NCBI RefSeq assembly: GCF_013317235.1
Contig: NZ_WLCM01000009.1
Span: 100,524 to 164,523, forward strand
Direction: 5' to 3'
Length of the DNA: 64,000 bases
Origin: Leisingera sp. ANG59
GTDB lineage: Bacteria > Pseudomonadota > Alphaproteobacteria > Rhodobacterales > Rhodobacteraceae
Positions 17,720 through 25,502 of the stretch are shown one piece after another. The first letter of the stretch is position 1. Every line of letters starts with the position of its first letter. Made by a program: the position numbers and the translations under genes. The notes under the pieces were generated by a model. That model searched no databases. It saw only the letters and a list, made by a program, of their open reading frames with translations, and was not told where the DNA came from.

Positions 17720-17734
17720 TTCGGCGCGCGCGGA

Positions 17735-18880
17735 TCAGGCGTCCAGCGCGCGGCAGTCTTCCGGCAGCCAGCCGATTTCGATCTGCTGACCGGGCTGGAG
17801 TCGGACTTGGTCCGGGGCGTTGCGGGTTTTGATGATGAACTCATCATTGCCGGCCACCCGCAGACGGGTGCGGAAGATGTCGCCCATATAGATGAACTCC
17901 AGGACTTCCGCCTTGAGGGTATGCACGCCTTCCCGCAGGCGGCTCTTGTTGTATTCCACCCTTTCCGGACGGATCGACACGCGGGTGCGCTCGCCGGGGC
18001 GGGAGACGTTGACCGGCTTGCAATCGATCAGTTCGCCATCGTCGAGCTGCACCAGCGCCCGGTCGCCCTTAATCTCTTTGATGGTACCTTCGAGCGTGTT
18101 GTTTTCACCAATGAACTGGGCCACGAAGCTGTTTTCCGGGCTTTCGTACAACTGGTCCGGCGGCGCGATCTGCTGGATGCGGCCGTCGTCGAAGACGGCA
18201 ACACGGTCCGACATGGTCAGCGCTTCGGTCTGGTCGTGGGTCACATAAACCACGGTAATTCCCAGACGGTGGGCCAGATGGGTGATTTCGAACTGCATTT
18301 TTTCGCGCAGCTGCTTGTCGAGCGCGCCCAGCGGTTCGTCCATCAGCACCAGCTCGGGTTCGAACACCAGCGCCCGGGCCAGCGCGATCCGCTGCTGCTG
18401 GCCGCCCGAAAGCTGTGCCGGGCGGCGGCCGCCGAAGGCGCCCATTTCCACCATGTCCAGCGCCCGCTTCACCTTTTCCTCGCGCTCGGATTTGCCCATT
18501 TTGCGGACTTCCAGCGGGAAGGAGAGGTTTTCCGCAATCGTCATGTGCGGAAACAGCGCATAGTTCTGGAACACCATGCCAATGCCGCGCTTGTGCGGCG
18601 GAATGTTGTTGATGGATGTCCCGTCCAAGCGGATGTCGCCATGGGTGGCGGTTTCAAAACCAGCCAGCATCATCAGGCAGGTGGTTTTCCCGGACCCGGA
18701 CGGGCCAAGCATGGTCAGAAATTCGCCCTTGGGCATGGTGAGGTTGAGATCTTTGACAACGAGATTTTCGCCATCGTAGCTCTTTTGGACACGTTCGAAT
18801 TCAACGAACGCATCAACGTTTGACGCATCAGCCAAAGCAGGCTCCCCGTAGTTTGTCATTCCGGCAGATTTGCTCTGCAC
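17735..18880 (-). CDS. potA: Polyamine ABC transporter ATP-binding protein (PotA-like)
   Basis: ATPase subunit of 381 residues. Walker A GPSGSGKT (about 59-66), signature LSGGQQQR (157-164), Walker B LVLMDEP (about 177-183) and the switch histidine in VTHDQTEA are all present. The C-terminal TOBE_2 domain (from about 290) is that of the PotA/FbpC group. The frame begins with GTG at 18880; ATG at 18859 is an alternative and neither has a convincing ribosome site. It is the first gene of the minus-strand operon with the binding protein and two permeases. Confidence 0.88.
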   Translation of the reverse strand: MQSKSAGMTNYGEPALADASNVDAFVEFERVQKSYDGENLVVKDLNLTMPKGEFLTMLGPSGSGKTTCLMMLAGFETATHGDIRLDGTSINNIPPHKRGIGMVFQNYALFPHMTIAENLSFPLEVRKMGKSEREEKVKRALDMVEMGAFGGRRPAQLSGGQQQRIALARALVFEPELVLMDEPLGALDKQLREKMQFEITHLAHRLGITVVYVTHDQTEALTMSDRVAVFDDGRIQQIAPPDQLYESPENSFVAQFIGENNTLEGTIKEIKGDRALVQLDDGELIDCKPVNVSRPGERTRVSIRPERVEYNKSRLREGVHTLKAEVLEFIYMGDIFRTRLRVAGNDEFIIKTRNAPDQVRLQPGQQIEIGWLPEDCRALDA

Positions 18881-19125
18881 TTATTTGAAGTTAATCACAC
18901 CAACGCTACCAAGCGCTAGATATGAAAAAAATATTCTTTCACCGGTAATCGTACGAAATTCATATTTCGGCCGCCTTCCGGTGGCGGAGAATATCCCAAC
19001 GGAACCGTAGTCCCAATCTGAACCCCGGGATCGGACTTTTTGCGACGCCTCCATGACATTTTGCGCCGACTTCAGCGGGAATTCAGCCAAAACCGACCGT
19101 TTCACCGCAAGAACCGAAAAGAAAA
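18881..19125. other. Intergenic region upstream of the potA-like gene
   Basis: About 245 bases of distinctly AT-richer DNA between the ATPase gene start and the terminator of the aminotransferase gene. It should hold the promoter of the potABCD-type operon. A short frame on the minus strand (18881-19135) shows no family features and is probably chance. I see no clear operator. Confidence 0.5.
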
Positions 19126-19150
19126 GGTCCGGCAATATTATTGCCGGACC
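19126..19150 (-). terminator. Terminator of the aminotransferase gene
   Basis: A perfect 10-bp stem (GGTCCGGCAA at 19126-19135 with TTGCCGGACC at 19141-19150) has a 5-base loop. On the minus strand it is followed by TTTTCTTTTC. It lies 38 bases after the aminotransferase stop. Confidence 0.85.
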
Positions 19151-19187
19151 CTGGTGAGTCGCCCTTTGTCAGTGTCCTGGACAGAAA

Positions 19188-20582
19188 TCAGGCACTGTGC
19201 AGCAGGTCCTGATTTTTCAGTTCCGCGTAGCATTCATCCAGCGACTTGACCGCCCGCTCGATCAGCACGTCAATCTGCTCCGGCGTGATCACCAGCGGCG
19301 GCGAGATGATCATCCGGTCGCCGACATGGCGCATGACCAGATTGTTGGCAAAGCAGCGTTCGCGGCAAATATAGCCGACGGTGCCGGCCTCAGATGCAAA
19401 TGCGGCGCGCGTTTCCTTGTTGGGGGTCAGCGCAATCGAACCCATCATGCCGACTATCTTGGCCTCACCCACCAGCGGATGATCGGCAAGCGCTTCCCAT
19501 TTCTGTTTCAGATACGGGGCTGCCACATTGCGCACATGGCCCAGGATGTTTTCCTCTTCCAGGATGCGCAGGTTTTCCAGCGCCACCGCTGCCGCCACCG
19601 GGTGTCCCGAATATGTGTAACCATGATTGAACTCGTCGCTTGCGATTACCGAGGCAATTTCATCGCTGACAATCGAGCCGCCGATCGGCGCGTAGCCAGA
19701 GCTGAGGCCCTTGGCGATAGTCATGATGTCGGGGCGAATGTTCAGAGTTTCGCAACCGAACCAGTTGCCGGTGCGCCCGAAACCGCAGATTACCTCATCC
19801 GCGATCAGCAAAATCTCATACTTGTCGCAGATCCGCTGGATTTCCAGCCAGTAGCTGTCCGGAGCCACGATCACCCCGCCGGCACCCTGCACCGGCTCGG
19901 CGATGAAAGCCGCAACGCGGTCTTCGCCCAGCTCCAGGATCGCCTCTTCCAGTTCGCGCGCACGCTGCAGGCCGAAGTCCTCCGGCGGCATGTCGCCGCC
20001 TTCGGCCCACCAGTTGGGCTGGTTGATATGGTGGATATCCGGAATCGGCATACCGCCCTGGGCGTGCATGCCACTCATGCCCCCCAGGGAGCCGCTGCCG
20101 ACAGAGGAGCCGTGATAGGCATTCTTGCGGCTGATGATGACCGATTTCGACGGCTTGCCCTTCAGCGCCCAGTAATGGCGCACCATGCGGATGTTGGTGT
20201 CATTGGCCTCGGAGCCGGAGCCGGCAAAGAACACATTGTTCAGGTCGCCCGGTGCCAACTCGGCGATCTTGGCCGCCAGCGCGATGGCCGGCACGTGAGT
20301 CGTCTGGAAGAAGGTGTTGTAATAGGGCAGCTCGCGCATCTGGCGGGCAGCCACTTCGGCCAGCTCTTCACGGCCATAGCCGATGTTGACACACCACAAG
20401 CCCGCCATCGCATCGAGGATCTGATGCCCTTCGCTGTCGGTCAGATGCACGCCGTCGGCGCGGGTGATGATGCGCGCGCCCTTTTGCGACAGCTCGCCAT
20501 TGGCAGTGAAAGGATGCATGTGGTGGGCAGCGTCCAAGGCCTGCAGCTCGGCCGTTGGCATGTGGTTGGTGATCACGGTCAT
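19188..20582 (-). CDS. spuC: Class III aminotransferase, putrescine:pyruvate type (SpuC-like)
   Basis: PLP enzyme of 464 residues. The phosphate-site motif GSGSEANDTNIRMVRHYW (about 121-138), the PLP-contact DEVICGFGRTG (262-272) and the Schiff-base lysine in TIAKGLSSGYAPIGG (Lys291) are clear. The sequence resembles SpuC-type polyamine:pyruvate aminotransferases, which would turn putrescine into 4-aminobutanal and pyruvate into alanine. Its place between two polyamine transporter operons supports this; taurine or other omega-amino acids are alternatives. RBS CAGGAG precedes the ATG at 20582. It is followed by its own terminator. Confidence 0.8.
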   Translation of the reverse strand: MTVITNHMPTAELQALDAAHHMHPFTANGELSQKGARIITRADGVHLTDSEGHQILDAMAGLWCVNIGYGREELAEVAARQMRELPYYNTFFQTTHVPAIALAAKIAELAPGDLNNVFFAGSGSEANDTNIRMVRHYWALKGKPSKSVIISRKNAYHGSSVGSGSLGGMSGMHAQGGMPIPDIHHINQPNWWAEGGDMPPEDFGLQRARELEEAILELGEDRVAAFIAEPVQGAGGVIVAPDSYWLEIQRICDKYEILLIADEVICGFGRTGNWFGCETLNIRPDIMTIAKGLSSGYAPIGGSIVSDEIASVIASDEFNHGYTYSGHPVAAAVALENLRILEEENILGHVRNVAAPYLKQKWEALADHPLVGEAKIVGMMGSIALTPNKETRAAFASEAGTVGYICRERCFANNLVMRHVGDRMIISPPLVITPEQIDVLIERAVKSLDECYAELKNQDLLHSA

Positions 20583-20592
20583 GAGACTCGCT

Positions 20593-20654
20593 CCTGAGAA
20601 TAACTGATTGGCACCAGAATATGATCAAATTCTCAGGTGTCAATCGAATCAGTT
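20593..20654. promoter_or_regulatory. Nested inverted repeats upstream of the aminotransferase gene
   Basis: The short region between the aminotransferase and GntR genes holds several symmetrical elements: CCTGAGAAT (20593-20601) with ATTCTCAGG (20629-20637); AACTGATT (20602-20609) with AATCAGTT (20647-20654); and a near-palindrome GAATATGATCAAATTC (20617-20632). TGATCAAAT also occurs at 21423-21431 before the potF-like gene. These are candidate operators for the GntR regulator at 20649-21374. Function is inferred. Confidence 0.5.
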
Positions 20655-21374
20655 ACCGGCCCGCAGACCCTGAACCACATGCTCCATGCCCTCAAAGACG
20701 TCCCGCTCCATCGCCAAAGCGGCCATTTCCGGATCCTGCCGCCGCAGCGCATCGAGGATGTCCTTGTGCCGGTCCGGAAAGCTCTGGGTGCCAAGCCGAC
20801 CGCTGACCACTCGCAGCGAGGGCCCAAAGCGCAGCCAGAGACGGTCGGCAATGTCGCTGAGAATGGGCGCATTAGCGTGGGCGTAAAGCGCCGTATGGAA
20901 GCTGTAGTTCTGCACCAGATAGCCAGCAACATCGCCGGTCGCGATTGCCTTATCCAGCGCGTTGTCGATGGTCACAAGCTCCTCGATATCCGCTGTGTCA
21001 ATTCGCATCGTTGCCCGGCGCGCAAGTTCACACTCAATTGTTTTTCTTGCAAAAATAAGCTCCTCCAGGTCCTGCGGCCCCAATAGCGGCACCGACACCC
21101 GACGGTTGCCCTGGAACATCAGCGCCCCATCGGAAATCAGCCGCCGGATCGCCTCGCGCACCGGCGTCATGCCGGCCTCCAGCGTTTCGACCAGACCTTG
21201 GATTGTCACGGCCTGGCCAGGCACCAGTTCGCCGAACAGAATCTGTGCCCTCAGCTTCTGATAAACGATCTCATGCGCGGGCAGTTTCGCCGGGTTTTCC
21301 TGCGCCGCTGCGGGGGGCGAAGTGGTCTCTGTCACCTGGGGGTTTCCTCCTCGATTTTGGCCAGCTTGCACCAT
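20649..21374 (-). CDS. GntR-family transcriptional regulator (FCD subfamily)
   Basis: Regulator of 241 residues. A Pro/Ala-rich lead of about 25 residues precedes the winged helix (about 25-95), with AQILFGELVPGQAVTIQGL and the recognition helix MTPVREAIRRLISDGAL. An FCD ligand domain follows (about 105-230), with FHTALYAHA and DRHKDILDALRRQD histidines. It is oriented with the aminotransferase gene 66 bases downstream and is divergent from the potFGHI-type operon, so both are likely targets. The ligand is probably a polyamine or its breakdown product; that is inference. Confidence 0.87.
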   Translation of the reverse strand: MVQAGQNRGGNPQVTETTSPPAAAQENPAKLPAHEIVYQKLRAQILFGELVPGQAVTIQGLVETLEAGMTPVREAIRRLISDGALMFQGNRRVSVPLLGPQDLEELIFARKTIECELARRATMRIDTADIEELVTIDNALDKAIATGDVAGYLVQNYSFHTALYAHANAPILSDIADRLWLRFGPSLRVVSGRLGTQSFPDRHKDILDALRRQDPEMAALAMERDVFEGMEHVVQGLRAGN

Positions 21375-21402
21375 CCTGAGCCAAGTGAAAACATAAAGAG
21401 TA

Positions 21403-21431
21403 TTGCCGAATGCGGCAAAACTTGATCAAAT
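21403..21431. promoter_or_regulatory. Palindromic operator candidates before the potF-like gene
   Basis: TTGCCG-AATG-CGGCAA (21403-21418) is a perfect 6-bp inverted repeat. Directly after it lies CTTGATCAAAT (21421-21431), whose TGATCAAAT core is shared with the aminotransferase upstream region at 20622-20630. The pair sits between the GntR gene and the potF-like gene, 47 bases before the latter. Confidence 0.5.
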
Positions 21432-21477
21432 CCATTCACAGCCGGACCTGGAAGCCGGCATGCACAGGGAGAATTTC

Positions 21478-22566
21478 ATGACACTTAAAACGATGACCAT
21501 GACCGCCGTCGTTGCACTTGGCACGGCAGCCGCTGCGACGGCGGAAGAGGTGCGCGTCTACAACTGGTCGGACTATATCGACGAAGGCCTGCTGGAGAAG
21601 TTCGAGAAAGAAACCGGTATCGACCTGATCTATGACGTCTTCGACAGCAACGAGGTTCTGGAGACCAAGATGCTGGCAGGCGGCTCGGGCTATGATGTGG
21701 TGGTCCCGACCGGCTCCTTCATGGCGCGCCAGATCCAGGCCGGCGCCTTCCAGAAGCTGGACCCGTCGAAGCTGCCGAACAAAGAGAACATGTGGGACGC
21801 GATCGAGGAGCGCACCGCAAAGTATGACCCCGGCAATGAATACTCCATCAACTACATGTGGGGCACCACCGGCATAGGAGTGAACGTTGCCAAAGTGAAG
21901 GAAGTTCTGGGCGACAACGCCCCTATCGACTCGCTGGAGCTGGTGTTCAACCCGGCCAACATGGAAAAGCTCGCGAGCTGCGGCGTGCATTTCCTGGATG
22001 CCCCGGATGAAATGATCCCGGCGGCGCTGAAATACATCGGCGAAGACCCAAACAGCATGGATGCCGATGTTGTCGAGAAAGCCGAGCCGGTGCTGCTGGC
22101 TGTTCGCCCGTACATCACCAAGTTCCACAGTTCCGAATACATCAACGCTCTTGCCAATGGCGATATCTGCGTGGCTTTCGGCTGGTCCGGCGACATCCTG
22201 CAAGCGCGTGACCGAGCTGCGGAAGCGGATAATAATGTTGAGATCGAATACAACGCGCCAAAGGAAGGCGCGCTGATGTGGTTCGACCAGATGACAATTC
22301 CGGTCGATGCCCCGAACCCGGATGGTGCCCATAAATTCCTGAACTTCATCATGGATCCGGAAAACATGGCCGCGGCGTCCAACTATGTCTACTACGCCAA
22401 CGGCAACAAGGCCTCGCAGGAATTCCTAGAAGAGGATGTGATCGGCGATCCCGCGATCTATCCCAACGAAGAGACTGTCAAGAACCTGTACATCAAGGAA
22501 GGCTACCCGCCGAAAGTACAGCGCACCGCCACCCGCATGTGGACCAAGATCAAGTCCGGCACCTAA
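21478..22566 (+). CDS. potF: Putrescine/polyamine ABC transporter substrate-binding protein (PotF-like)
   Basis: Periplasmic binding protein of 362 residues with a signal peptide (MTLKTMTMTAVVALGTAAAATA) and the PotF-type mature start EEVRVYNWSDYIDEGLLEKFEKETGI in shortened form here as VYNWSDYIDEGLLEKF. Other family features are YDVVVPTGSFMARQI and GAFQKLDPSKLPN. The ATG at 21478 is preceded by AGGGAGAA, which decides the start over upstream in-frame codons at 21403 and 21460. It is first in the operon potF-potG-potH-potI-puuB. Confidence 0.9.
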   Translation: MTLKTMTMTAVVALGTAAAATAEEVRVYNWSDYIDEGLLEKFEKETGIDLIYDVFDSNEVLETKMLAGGSGYDVVVPTGSFMARQIQAGAFQKLDPSKLPNKENMWDAIEERTAKYDPGNEYSINYMWGTTGIGVNVAKVKEVLGDNAPIDSLELVFNPANMEKLASCGVHFLDAPDEMIPAALKYIGEDPNSMDADVVEKAEPVLLAVRPYITKFHSSEYINALANGDICVAFGWSGDILQARDRAAEADNNVEIEYNAPKEGALMWFDQMTIPVDAPNPDGAHKFLNFIMDPENMAAASNYVYYANGNKASQEFLEEDVIGDPAIYPNEETVKNLYIKEGYPPKVQRTATRMWTKIKSGT

Positions 22567-22583
22567 TCAGCCGTACCTGACTC

Positions 22584-22605
22584 GCGGGGCGCAATGCCGC
22601 CCCGC
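22584..22605 (+). other. Intercistronic hairpin after the potF-like gene
   Basis: GCGGGGC (22584-22590) pairs with GCCCCGC (22599-22605) across an 8-base loop, 17 bases after the binding-protein stop. There is no T-run. Like the hairpin at 16512-16534, it fits differential expression of binding protein over permease genes. Confidence 0.55.
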
Positions 22606-22681
22606 TCCTCCCAACGCGCCTGGGTTTTCCACGCGCGGCCATCCCAATCATCCCCGCGACACTTCGCAGAAGAGGCCCGGC

Positions 22682-23809
22682 TTGACTGCTTCCGTATTCG
22701 AACCCTGGAACGATCCTGAGGCTAAGCCCTTGATCCACTTTCAGAACGTCACCAAGCGCTATGGCGAGTTCACCGCCATCGACAACCTGACCATCGACAT
22801 ATACGAGCGGGAATTCTACGCGCTCCTGGGTCCGTCTGGCTGCGGGAAAACCACGCTGATGCGAATGCTGGCCGGGTTCGAGACACCGACTGAAGGCAAG
22901 ATTTTTCTGGCCGGGCAGGACATTGCTCCGGTACCTCCGAACAAACGCGCCGTGAACATGATGTTCCAGTCCTACGCGCTGTTCCCGCATCTTTCGATCT
23001 GGGAAAACATCGCCTTTGGCCTGAAGCGCGAAAGGATGCCCAAGCACGACATCAACGACCGCGTTGAGGAGATGCTGCGGCTGACCCGGTTGGAGAAGTT
23101 CGCCCGCCGCAAGCCGCACCAGATTTCCGGCGGCCAGCGCCAGCGCGTTGCCCTGGCCCGTTCGCTCGCGAAACACCCGAAACTGCTGCTGCTCGACGAA
23201 CCTCTGGGTGCGCTGGACAAGAAACTGCGCCAGGACACTCAGTTTGAACTGATGGACATTCAGGAGAAAACCGGCACCACCTTTGTGATTGTGACCCACG
23301 ATCAGGAAGAGGCGATGACCGTGGCTTCACGGGTCGCGGTGATGGATCACGGAAAAATCATCCAGGTGGCGACGCCGGACCGGATCTATGAAAACCCGAA
23401 TTCCGTCTATGTGGCGGATTTCATCGGCGACGTGAACCTGATTGAAGGCACCGCCAAGCTCAATGGCAGCGAAGCTTACGCCATGTCCTGGCACGAAGGC
23501 CACGCGCCCCTGACGGTAAAGTCGCCAGTTGCATTTTCCGACGGGCAGAAATGCCATCTGGCAATCCGGCCGGAAAAGGTCTCGATCAGTGCCGAAAAAC
23601 CGGCGGACGCGGACAATGCCGTTCAGGGCCGCATTCTGGATATCGCCTACCTCGGAAATATTTCCACTTACCACGTAGAGCTGCCCACCGGCGCGGTGAT
23701 AAAGGCACAGACCGCCAACACCCGCCGCATCGCCCGCCGGGCCTTCACTTGGGAAGACACTGTCTGGCTGTCCTGGACTGCCACGGCAGGCGTTCTGCTG
23801 GCAGACTGA
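22682..23809 (+). CDS. potG: Polyamine ABC transporter ATP-binding protein (PotG/PotA-like)
   Basis: ATPase of 375 residues with Walker A GPSGCGKT (50-57), signature ISGGQRQR, Walker B LLLLDEP, VTHDQEEAMTVA and a C-terminal TOBE domain. The start is a TTG at 22682 behind AGAAGAGG; there is no in-frame ATG before the Walker A motif, so the unusual start is required. Its stop overlaps the ATG of the next permease gene by one base (TGATG). Confidence 0.88.
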   Translation: MTASVFEPWNDPEAKPLIHFQNVTKRYGEFTAIDNLTIDIYEREFYALLGPSGCGKTTLMRMLAGFETPTEGKIFLAGQDIAPVPPNKRAVNMMFQSYALFPHLSIWENIAFGLKRERMPKHDINDRVEEMLRLTRLEKFARRKPHQISGGQRQRVALARSLAKHPKLLLLDEPLGALDKKLRQDTQFELMDIQEKTGTTFVIVTHDQEEAMTVASRVAVMDHGKIIQVATPDRIYENPNSVYVADFIGDVNLIEGTAKLNGSEAYAMSWHEGHAPLTVKSPVAFSDGQKCHLAIRPEKVSISAEKPADADNAVQGRILDIAYLGNISTYHVELPTGAVIKAQTANTRRIARRAFTWEDTVWLSWTATAGVLLAD

Positions 23810-24690
23810 TGCGCCGCTTTATTCTGATTGCCATCCCCTATGTCTGGCTTCTGGCACTTTTCCTTGTGCCCTTTGCCATTGTTCTGAAAATATCCTTGTC
23901 GGACGCCGCGATTGCCCGCCCGCCCTACTTCCCGCAGTTCGACTGGGCCGAAGGCATCGCAGCCTTCATCGCAGAACTGGACTTTGAGAACTTCGTCTGG
24001 CTGACCGAAGACGATCTTTATTGGAAAGCCTACCTCAGCTCTGTGAAAATCGCGGTCATCTCGACCTTCTTCACCCTGCTGGCCGGCTATCCGATTGCCT
24101 ATGGAATGGCGCGCGCGCCGGAGGAATGGCGCCCGACCCTGATGATGCTGGTGATCCTGCCCTTCTGGACCTCTTTCCTGATCCGCGTTTATGCGTGGAT
24201 GGGGATCCTGTCGAACGAGGGCTTTCTCAATCAGTTCCTGATGTGGATCGGCGTGATTTCCGAACCGCTGACCATCCTCAACACCAACTCCGCAGTCTAT
24301 ATCGGCATCGTCTATACCTACCTGCCGTTCATGATCCTGCCGGTCTATTCGGCGCTGGAACGGCTGGACGGCTCGCTGATCGAGGCTGCCGAGGACCTTG
24401 GATGCTCGCGCCTGACGGCCTTTTGGCTGGTAACCGTGCCGCTCTCCAAGAACGGCATCATCGCCGGCAGTTTCCTGGTCTTCATCCCGGTGCTGGGCGA
24501 ATTCGTAATCCCGTCTCTGCTGGGAGGCTCTGATACGCTGATGATCGGCAAGGTTCTGTGGGAGGAGTTCTTCTCCAACCGCGACTGGCCAGTGGCATCC
24601 GCAGTAGCGGTGGTTCTGCTGCTGCTCCTGGTGATCCCGATCGTGCTGTTCCAGCGCAACCAGCAGAAACAGCAGGAGGCAGAGCAATGA
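23809..24690 (+). CDS. potH: Polyamine ABC transporter permease (PotH-like)
   Basis: Inner-membrane permease of 293 residues with six predicted membrane segments and the EAA loop LIEAAEDLGCSRLTAFWLVT. The Met at 23809 (MRRFILIAIPYVW) overlaps the preceding stop by one base and is the right start; the frame is open further upstream but lies within the ATPase gene. Unlike the paralogue at 15205 it has the ordinary short periplasmic loop. Confidence 0.88.
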   Translation: MRRFILIAIPYVWLLALFLVPFAIVLKISLSDAAIARPPYFPQFDWAEGIAAFIAELDFENFVWLTEDDLYWKAYLSSVKIAVISTFFTLLAGYPIAYGMARAPEEWRPTLMMLVILPFWTSFLIRVYAWMGILSNEGFLNQFLMWIGVISEPLTILNTNSAVYIGIVYTYLPFMILPVYSALERLDGSLIEAAEDLGCSRLTAFWLVTVPLSKNGIIAGSFLVFIPVLGEFVIPSLLGGSDTLMIGKVLWEEFFSNRDWPVASAVAVVLLLLLVIPIVLFQRNQQKQQEAEQ

Positions 24691-25502
24691 ACCGTATGAG
24701 CTGGTTTAACGCCGTATCGCTGACCCTCGGGTTCGCTTTCCTTTACATCCCGATGGTGATCCTGGTGATCTTCAGCTTCAACGAAAGCAAGCTGGTCACC
24801 GTCTGGGCCGGGTTCTCAACCAAGTGGTATGGTGAACTGCTGCAGAACGAGGCGTTTCTTAATGCGGCCTGGGTGACCATCAAGGTGGCGGTGTTCTCCT
24901 CCACCATGGCCACCGTGCTGGGCACCATCGCCGCCTATGTGCTGGTGCGCGGCGGGCGGTTCATGGGGCGGACGCTGTTCTCCGGCATGATCTATGCGCC
25001 GCTGGTGATGCCCGAAGTCATCACCGGCCTGTCGCTGCTGCTGTTGTTCATCGGCATCGGCCTGGACCGCGGCGTACTGACGATTGTTCTAGCACATACC
25101 ACCTTCTCGATGTGCTATGTGTCGGTTGTAGTTTCCTCCCGGCTGGTGACCTTTGACCGTTCGCTAGAGGAAGCCGCTCTGGACCTGGGCTGCTCCCCGG
25201 CGGAGGCGTTCCGGCTGGTCACCCTGCCGATCATTGCCCCTGCGGTGATTTCCGGGTGGCTTCTCGCCTTTACCTTGTCGCTCGATGACCTGGTGATTGC
25301 CTCCTTTACCTCCGGCCCCTCGGCCACCACTCTGCCGATCAAGATCTTCTCGGCCGTGCGCCTGGGTGTCAGCCCGGAAATCAACGCGCTGTCGACGATC
25401 ATGATCTCGATCGTCACCGTGGGCGTCATCACCGCCTCGCTGGTGACCAAGCATCAGGTGGCCCGCCAGAAGCGCGAGGAACAGGCCGCGGTGCGCACCT
25501 GA
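24687..25502 (+). CDS. potI: Polyamine ABC transporter permease (PotI-like)
   Basis: Inner-membrane permease of 271 residues. The start ATG at 24687 overlaps the potH-like stop (ATGA), with AGGAGG 8 bases upstream. The EAA loop reads LEEAALDLGCSPAEAFRLVT, and the typical FTLSLDDLVIASF segment follows. It forms a heterodimer with the PotH-like subunit by family analogy. Its stop overlaps the next gene start by one base. Confidence 0.88.
   Translation: MNRMSWFNAVSLTLGFAFLYIPMVILVIFSFNESKLVTVWAGFSTKWYGELLQNEAFLNAAWVTIKVAVFSSTMATVLGTIAAYVLVRGGRFMGRTLFSGMIYAPLVMPEVITGLSLLLLFIGIGLDRGVLTIVLAHTTFSMCYVSVVVSSRLVTFDRSLEEAALDLGCSPAEAFRLVTLPIIAPAVISGWLLAFTLSLDDLVIASFTSGPSATTLPIKIFSAVRLGVSPEINALSTIMISIVTVGVITASLVTKHQVARQKREEQAAVRT

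Noticed and set aside
18881..19135. 84-codon minus-strand frame ending exactly at the potA-like start
   Set aside because: Lies in AT-richer promoter DNA and overlaps the terminator of the aminotransferase gene; no motifs.
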